Assembly (NCBI GenBank): GCA_028565635.1
Contig: JAOXYB010033373.1
Location: 1-14,258 of the forward strand
Length of the DNA: 14,258 bases
Direction of reading: 5' to 3'
DNA from: Phoronis ovalis
Taxonomy: Eukaryota; Phoronida; Phoronidae
Shown one piece after another: positions 8,656-14,258 of this stretch; position 1 is the first letter of the stretch, and every line of letters starts with the position of its first letter. The translations under genes were made by a program, and so were the position numbers. The notes under the pieces are model-generated. The model was not told where the DNA came from. It was given only the letters and a program-made list of their open reading frames with translations, and made no database searches.

Positions 8656-9230
8656 CGGTCATGCGATGATCATTAGTATTATAATTTTACTTTATTATTA
8701 TTGCATAATTTTATCATAAAACATTATGTAATTTCATTCATACTGATAATTAATAGCGTGCTGGGATCCTGTGGGGTCAATATGGTGGCTCCACCAAGTA
8801 CCTGTGATTACAAAATTACATTAATCCAATTTTAATTACAAGTGTCAACTGAAAATGTTTGTATATTAAATATATTCTAACATATTATATACTTTAGACA
8901 GTAATTATTTCAGTGTTTGTTTTTATCCAAGAATTTCACGCTATTTCAAGACCAGATACAATTAACATAGTTCAATACAGTTCGATGTATCATCATATGT
9001 CCAATGGCAATGATCCATCTGGTAAGAGAATATTTGTCTTGATTTGAATCGATATTATATGCCACACTCCAGGGATATTCATTCACTCACTCTAAAAACA
9101 ACATTCCTATCACCATAGGTGATCTTGTTCTTGTTTTGTAAACGAATTTAGATCTCCAATTTGTGTTGCACAGATCTGTGCCACATAAGAAATATTTTTT
9201 GCACACACGTCATGTCATTTTAACTATACA
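8656..9230. other. AT-rich non-coding stretch
   Basis: I see no coding region. The 24-bp block at 8784-8807 (GGTGGCTCCACCAAGTACCT onward) recurs with four differences at 11547-11570, which suggests a dispersed repeat. The rest is AT-rich and unremarkable. Confidence 0.5.
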
Positions 9231-9282
9231 TATTTTAGTTGTTGTTCGATATATATATATATTTTAGATGTTGTTCGATATA
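9231..9282. repeat. Short direct duplication with an AT microsatellite between copies
   Basis: TATTTTAGTTGTTGTTCGAT at 9231 onward (23 bp in all) is repeated at 9260-9282 with one mismatch, period 29 bp. The copies are separated by a run of AT dinucleotides, which probably mediated the duplication by slippage. Confidence 0.8.
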
Positions 9283-9443
9283 CATTTATAAGTTGCAAAT
9301 TAAAAAACTATCTACGTACAAGAAAAATGAATTTACAGTAGAAAAACATTTAATTTTATTTAGAAAATGTTCGTGCTTGTTGCTGTTAGATAATCATGTA
9401 AGTTTCGTTAATAATAAATAGGCATGCAAAACATTCAAATAAA

Positions 9444-9539
9444 TAGACACATTATACGATGTTGGGCGATATTATTAGACACATTATACGATGTTGGGCG
9501 ATATTATTAGACACATTATACGATGTTGGGCGATATTAT
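9444..9539. repeat. Three perfect tandem copies of a 32-bp unit
   Basis: Units start at 9444, 9476 and 9508, each beginning TAGACACATTATACGATG and ending GGGCGATATTAT. The copies are identical, so the expansion is recent or homogenised. It is a likely length-polymorphic minisatellite. There is no coding frame or array-type spacer structure, so it is not CRISPR. Confidence 0.95.
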
Positions 9540-11095
9540 TAGAGTGTATAAAGTATAGCTACAAGTAAGAGAAGTACACATTTTGAGAAACACACGCATG
9601 TACGCGAGCATCAGTCGATGCAAGCAAGTCTATACATATAGAGCTAGAGAACAAGCTAACGTCTGATCTACAATACGCCGGATATCTTAATTGGCTCTGC
9701 ATAGCAAGTTTACTTGAGGCTCATAACTTTTAGTTCTTAGGCGACCCGCCTACTTTTCGAAAGACTTACCATTTTATCTTAGACCTCATGTGTCATTGAG
9801 TTCTGCTCATGTACTACGGGCACAAGGCCTGATAATTGGTATTTATCGTGCATGTACATGTTCGATACCTGAGAAATGGATTTTGAGGCATGACAACCGA
9901 ATGATACGTTACAACTTTCGTATTCCCATCTTAAACATGCTAAAATAATGGGAAAAACCTTTTTTTACACACTCCCAGAGTCTGTATCTCCTGAAAATAT
10001 TTCTTGCCACTGTTCTTGCAAGCTCTAGCTTTGTTTCTAATTGCTGTAATATGATGCGCCCCCTTTTGTCAGGACTATAATTATAATAAACAAACAGTTC
10101 AACAAATCCACCACATCCATCTGGATTCCCCTTTTTTGTTAACGTCAGAATCAGTATCGCTTTCACTCCTGATTTTCAGTATATACCGAAACAATATATT
10201 AGACAATTTTACAATATTTCTATTTTCGTCTTCTGGTTGTATCACAAAATGTAGTATTAATACGTTCTCCATTATTATCGACAAATCATCTCGTTCAGCC
10301 AGTAATGGTTGTAGACGTTTTCACGCGTTTGCCTTCAAACCGGTGCAAGACGTCATCCAGACATATGTTATGCAACTTTATCGAGTTAGTTTGCGGTGTG
10401 TATGTTGGAAAGAAATTGACAGTTATTCAACATTTTAAATACGCGAACAATTGTGTTCAAACTATCACACAGCTGCCACCAAGCGGACACTAACAAGTCG
10501 ACGTAAGTAAGGTTTCAAGTGCTTTCAGTATAAACACTAAAACAGAAATAACCGATGTTTTAATTAATTATATATTTTACAATTAAATAGTACAATTCAT
10601 CATACTATCCATGTTTTGTACCTAGTACGTGCCTAAAGCAATAAGTTTTGATCACAATAACTTACCCTTTCCTTCATTCAAATGCTCTTAACATAGGATG
10701 ATAATGGCACCATTGGATGGTAATACAAGCAACTCTTATATCGGTAATTTGGCATGTGGCATACCATTGCAGGAAGCCGTGTAGTTAATTGGATTTCTTG
10801 ACAGAATGGAATATGTGCCAGCTAGTGTTGTTTCTGAAAAACTGAACTGCGATATGAATGATAAAGCGTGAAGGCTGTAGCAGACGGTCAAACACGCATG
10901 ACAATAGAACCATAAGCTCCTACGTTTTAAAAAGCGAATCTAATTAATCTTAAAATAATAGTATTTATTGATTATTTACTGATCTACTTTACTTAATTTT
11001 ATTACTCTACCGATATCTTCACCATTCCTGAAGTTGTCTGCAGCAATGGAAACAGAAACGTCTTCGGGGTAAAGGAGGTTTAATAATTAAAGTAC
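9540..11095. other. Non-coding stretch, no supported gene
   Basis: Several open frames of 60-100 codons overlap on both strands between 9909 and 10493. None has a domain that I recognise. The minus-strand pair 9909-10166 and 10099-10284 overlap in different frames. One contains acidic SESDTDSD followed by RWMWW, vaguely reminiscent of transposon N-termini, but not enough to call. No RNA gene was seen. Confidence 0.5.
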
Positions 11096-11192
11096 CAGTC
11101 TGAAATAAATCCATCCGCTAAATCCATCCGTTAACTTAGCCCAGACGTTAGTTGAGAAGGTACGGAACTAACGAGTGGATTTATTCAGACTG
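11096..11192. mobile_element. Short inverted-repeat element (97 bp, MITE-like)
   Basis: The left end CAGTCTGAAATAAATCCATC is matched by the right end, which on the minus strand reads CAGTCTGAATAAATCCACTC, and the similarity continues through CGTTA. The left arm contains an internal tandem duplication of TAAATCCATCCG. The interior is too short to code. The ends are well defined, but I could not identify a clear target-site duplication. Confidence 0.68.
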
Positions 11193-11661
11193 AGTAACAT
11201 TGGTACCAATATTATTGTGTAGATATAAATCTATACCATCCATTTCAGTTACCGATTGTTTTATAGCTTGCATCGGATATATTTCTTTACGTAGGTAGTA
11301 GATCCAGGGGGTCCAAGGAAACAAACTATAGTGTGCTGAAACATATATACATATCCAAAATGAGTTATAATGTGTATCAGTGGCCTCTGGATACGATGGG
11401 GGATATTAACATACTATTAACATGCACTTATTGCTATTCGTGTCACTTGTTGCGGGTTCAAACGTCCCAAATGCGAATGAAAATAACACATTTCTCCCGG
11501 CGCTCAGCGAAATCAACATTCTATAGAAACAATTAAATTCACGACAGGTGGCTCCATCAAGTGCGTGTAAATGATCTATTATACTTCAAGCCTGTGGCAA
11601 TAATTAGCACCTCAATTTTGCGAACAGACAGGTGTTAGTAATGTCAGCTTATATGGTTCAA
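11193..11661. other. Non-coding stretch
   Basis: No supported gene. The open frame at 11333-11536 has no recognisable domain. GGGTTCAAACG at about 11455 resembles a Pol III B box, but no matching A box or tRNA fold is present. The 24-bp block at 11547-11570 repeats one at 8784-8807. Confidence 0.45.
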
Positions 11662-11769
11662 AACTTTCATATTTTATAGTTTCTTACCTTTATACTTCAA
11701 ATTTTGTATCTTATCTTAACTTCTCTAAGATAACATTCGAGAAGTAAGAAATCATAAAGTATGAAAGTC
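11662..11769. repeat. Inverted repeat with nested hairpin
   Basis: 11662-11687 and 11744-11769 are complementary at 22 of 26 positions (AACTTTCATATTTTATAG with its mirror CATAAAGTATGAAAG). In the spacer, TTATCTTA and TAAGATAA form another perfect 8-bp stem around 11711-11732. It may be a small degraded palindromic element. Its outer edges are unclear. Confidence 0.65.
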
Positions 11770-12255
11770 CCAAACGTTCTGGCGAAAGTTCATAGGCTCT
11801 GACAGTCAGGGTGATTGCGAACGTATTCGTGGTCGAGATACTCTACATTACCAGCAGTGTAGTTTTTACCGCTAGGACTTGTATTGTAAATATTCTTTAA
11901 TGAAACATGTCGCAGTTATTTTTAAAGTTGGGCATTCATTAAAAGTGTTTTTGCTGAGTAATGGTGTGCCCATTGATAATGTATTAAGCGTATTTTCTTT
12001 CTAAATCAATTTCATAAAGGGAATTATTTCATTAATAGTTAGACAGCAGCGTAAAAAATGTGTTCAATACCAGTACAAAATCATGGAACCAAATGGAACC
12101 TGAGTACATTCTGTTGCTTTAATACCCCTCGCTGTGTCAATGAGTTATTAAACACCTGGGACCATTTTGATCTATTAATCATCGTTTGACATATATAGCT
12201 AATTACATGTTACTTGGAATTTATTTATTTCCGTCTCAAGCTGGATTTTCCAAAG
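11770..12255. other. AT-rich non-coding stretch
   Basis: I see no gene, RNA or clear repeat here. Confidence 0.5.
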
Positions 12256-12506
12256 AAGTCGGTTAAAAATCCCGGGGAAGATCACTCCATACATAAGCCA
12301 ATAGTATTGTATTGCATACAGAGGGAGCATTTTCAAATATTGTTCACGTAAATCTAAAACCCATCCCTTTCTCGAACTAAAAAGGCAAAAAACCTCTTTT
12401 CTGGACTGGAATGTCGAAAAAAAACACTAAAAAGCCACCCCTTTCAGGCGGAGACCCTGTATTGATTTATATGGGGAGTGATTCCTCCGGGATTTTTAAC
12501 CGACTT
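12256..12506. mobile_element. MITE with near-perfect 32-33-bp terminal inverted repeats
   Basis: The left end AAGTCGGTTAAAAATCCCGG is repeated exactly in inverted orientation at the right end (CCGGGATTTTTAACCGACTT, 12487-12506). Both ends continue to ATCACTCC after a small indel. The element is 251 bp (253 if the outer G/C pair is included), non-coding, with homopolymer A and C runs inside. Well-matched ends and small size point to a relatively recent non-autonomous DNA transposon. No unambiguous target-site duplication could be read from the flanks, and the superfamily is not assigned. Confidence 0.88.
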
Positions 12507-13283
12507 CGAACTATTTGAAAAACCCAGTGTACATGTAAAAACAACTTTATAGAAATCGTGCACTTTGAGGCTCTCTTATCCAAACAATGCATTTTCACGA
12601 ATTACTTTTAATATCATATATCATAGGCATATCTACTAATTAATATGTTGGGGCCCCAGGGTAGGAACCGTTCTAATTAACTACCTATTATTATGTTGGT
12701 GCAAGGACAAATTACTCTCATATTTATTCACAGCTGTTTTGCTAAATAATTACTCGGATAAGATGTTTCGTTATCATTTTATCAAACTTTTCCCACAGAC
12801 GTAATTTACTATTTTATGTCTGCACATTACGAGACATTTGTTGCACGTGGGCCATGTCTGTGCAATTATGGGTAGGAAGGTGTGCGATCCCATCACCGAT
12901 AGACAATGTGTTCGTATTATGAACTTAGAAAAAACTCATTTACAAACATCTACCTATTTTAAGGTACAAAAAGCTCGGAAAGGCACGTTCACACGAATGC
13001 AGCGGATTAGTCTGGAACATTAGTATTACAAAATCGATATTTTTTAATGAATTACTTAGTACTCGAACTCATTAGATTATTAAAGGTGATAAATAAGCCA
13101 AAAAAGTTCGCACAATCTTAGAAATCATATTTTACCTTTTCAATCATTTACCTGTTAAAATTTGCAGATAACTAAATCAAGCCGACTTATGCGCCATGTC
13201 CGTCATACTTCCATGCAGGTTAACGCTGTATAAAGCACTTTCACAAGTTAAACAGAGATAAGGCGCCTGTTTGATTTTGCTGT
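12507..13283. other. AT-rich non-coding stretch
   Basis: No supported gene. The open frame at 12838-13023 (61 codons) has no recognisable motif. A short perfect palindrome TGGGGCCCCA lies at 12648-12657. Confidence 0.5.
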
Positions 13284-14138
13284 TTTATTACATAGAACAT
13301 AATTATAGATATCATAAATATGCACAATGCAATAGTATTTTGCAACTTACATAATAACTACAATATGACTTTTTCGGTGTATTTACAAATAGTTCTTATA
13401 TATGCACAACACCTACTGGTTGAGATAAAATATGTAATCGCCGAACGAAGCATAAAAACTACATGATGATTCTTTCATTGAAATGAAATATTCATTAGGG
13501 AGACAGGAAACTTAAAGGCTGCATGGTCATCATGATTTTCAAATGTTACTCAGCTCTTATCTTATACATTAAATGACACATTTTTTTGTCCTAAAAAGAT
13601 TGCCACGTGACAATGAAGACCCATTTATGTTCACACGTATCTAACACATAAGAAACGAAACAATAAGAATTAACAGATTTTGGGTTATTTTAGTACATGT
13701 ACATTGTAAACATAACGAAAGTATATAATACAATGGTGTACAAAACTTACAAATTACATTAAATTTTGTAAAATACATAATGACATTTTTCAAAAGTAGT
13801 ATCTAAAACTTGTAATCCATGGAAGTTAGAAACTACAGTTAAAATTAGGTCATTTCTTACACGATATATCGGGTACCAACTACGCTACAAAATATGGCCA
13901 CCAATCATGACTAAACAAAAATTGAGAGACTGAGTTTAATACTGAATAAATAAGGTTAATAATTAAATAATTAAAGTTCTAACACAAAGCAAATCTAGAT
14001 ACTTAAGGCATAATCTCATGTGTATTTCAGATGATTGACAAGTTTCACAGACTGTAACAAAAACAACTTTGCAAAAACTTAATTATAGGCTCCATTTTTC
14101 ATGAAATATGTACAATAACTCGCTGTATGGTAGTGATA
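13284..14138. other. AT-rich stretch, possibly the 3' end of a minus-strand transcript
   Basis: TTTATT at 13284-13289 is AATAAA on the minus strand. The sequence to its right is long, unique-looking and AT-rich, as a 3' untranslated region of a gene reading leftward from beyond the window would be. There is no coding evidence within the window, so this is only a possibility. Confidence 0.2.
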
Positions 14139-14258
14139 TGCCCGGGGGGGGGGGGGGTACTCGAGGTATTTTTTGGTGGGTGTGTGCAGCCCAGTTGAAA
14201 ATTTTGGATTTGGATTGTATACTTCTTACTGTATTTTTTTGGATTGCTACCATAAAGA
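14139..14258 (+). mobile_element. Truncated terminus of the same repeat family as the element at 3871-4304
   Basis: GCCC followed by a run of 14 G (14144-14157) and TACTCGAGG matches the element end seen at 3881 (GGGGTACTTGACAG) and, inverted, at 4297 (GCCCGGGAGGTACTGCC). The next block GGTGGGTGTGTGCAGCCCAG (14175 onward) corresponds to GGTAGGGGTGTGCGGCCCAG at 3906 onward. The element continues past the window edge. The long G run is prone to sequencing error, so its exact length is uncertain. Confidence 0.68.

Noticed and set aside
9444-9539. Possible CRISPR array from regular 32-bp repeats
   Set aside because: There are no unique spacers; the units abut directly, and the window is eukaryotic.
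9909-10284. Two overlapping minus-strand open frames with an acidic stretch and RWMWW
   Set aside because: They somewhat resemble transposon N-terminal regions, but no catalytic or structural motif is present and the two frames cover the same DNA.
11454-11466. GGGTTCAAACG, a Pol III B-box-like sequence
   Set aside because: No paired T-arm stem, no A box at the right distance and no cloverleaf; not enough for a tRNA or a tRNA-derived SINE.

Overview
This window looks like animal nuclear DNA, most likely from a lophotrochozoan and probably a mollusc such as a bivalve. The sequence is AT-rich, gene-poor and full of short palindromic and non-autonomous transposon-like repeats. The only intact gene is a one-exon rhodopsin-class GPCR of the type labelled 'dmsr-1-like' or 'myosuppressin receptor-like' in invertebrates. 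The assignment to molluscs is an inference from gene type and repeat style, not from a diagnostic marker.

Layout: 1-1779 is non-coding and AT-rich, with one strong short hairpin at 30-54. 1780-2619 is a large imperfect palindrome (fold-back element) whose right arm carries a 138-bp tandem duplication. 2620-3870 shows nothing coding. 3871-4304 is a compact transposon-like element. It is flanked by a perfect 12-bp direct repeat, has related inverted ends, and carries eight copies of a CCCTGTGGTAAAT-type motif. 4305-6204 is non-coding. 6205-7801 is the GPCR transcription unit: a possible TATA box and initiator, the 367-codon intronless CDS at 6398-7501, and a polyadenylation signal at 7796. A CTCF-like motif lies in the 3' untranslated region.

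Downstream, 8439-8655 is a degraded THAP-type zinc-finger coding fragment, broken by an in-frame stop and apparent frameshifts. 9231-9282 and 9444-9539 are short tandem or direct repeats, the latter three perfect 32-bp units. Three further inverted-repeat elements follow at 11096-11192, 11662-11769 and 12256-12506; the last has near-perfect 32-33-bp terminal inverted repeats. The final ~115 bases begin with a 14-G run and resemble the terminus of the element at 3871-4304.

The genes do not form a pathway. The GPCR sits alone in a repeat-rich intergenic landscape. The more unusual material is the repeat structure, together with the receptor's non-canonical switch motifs. I see no rRNA, tRNA, CRISPR or prokaryotic feature.
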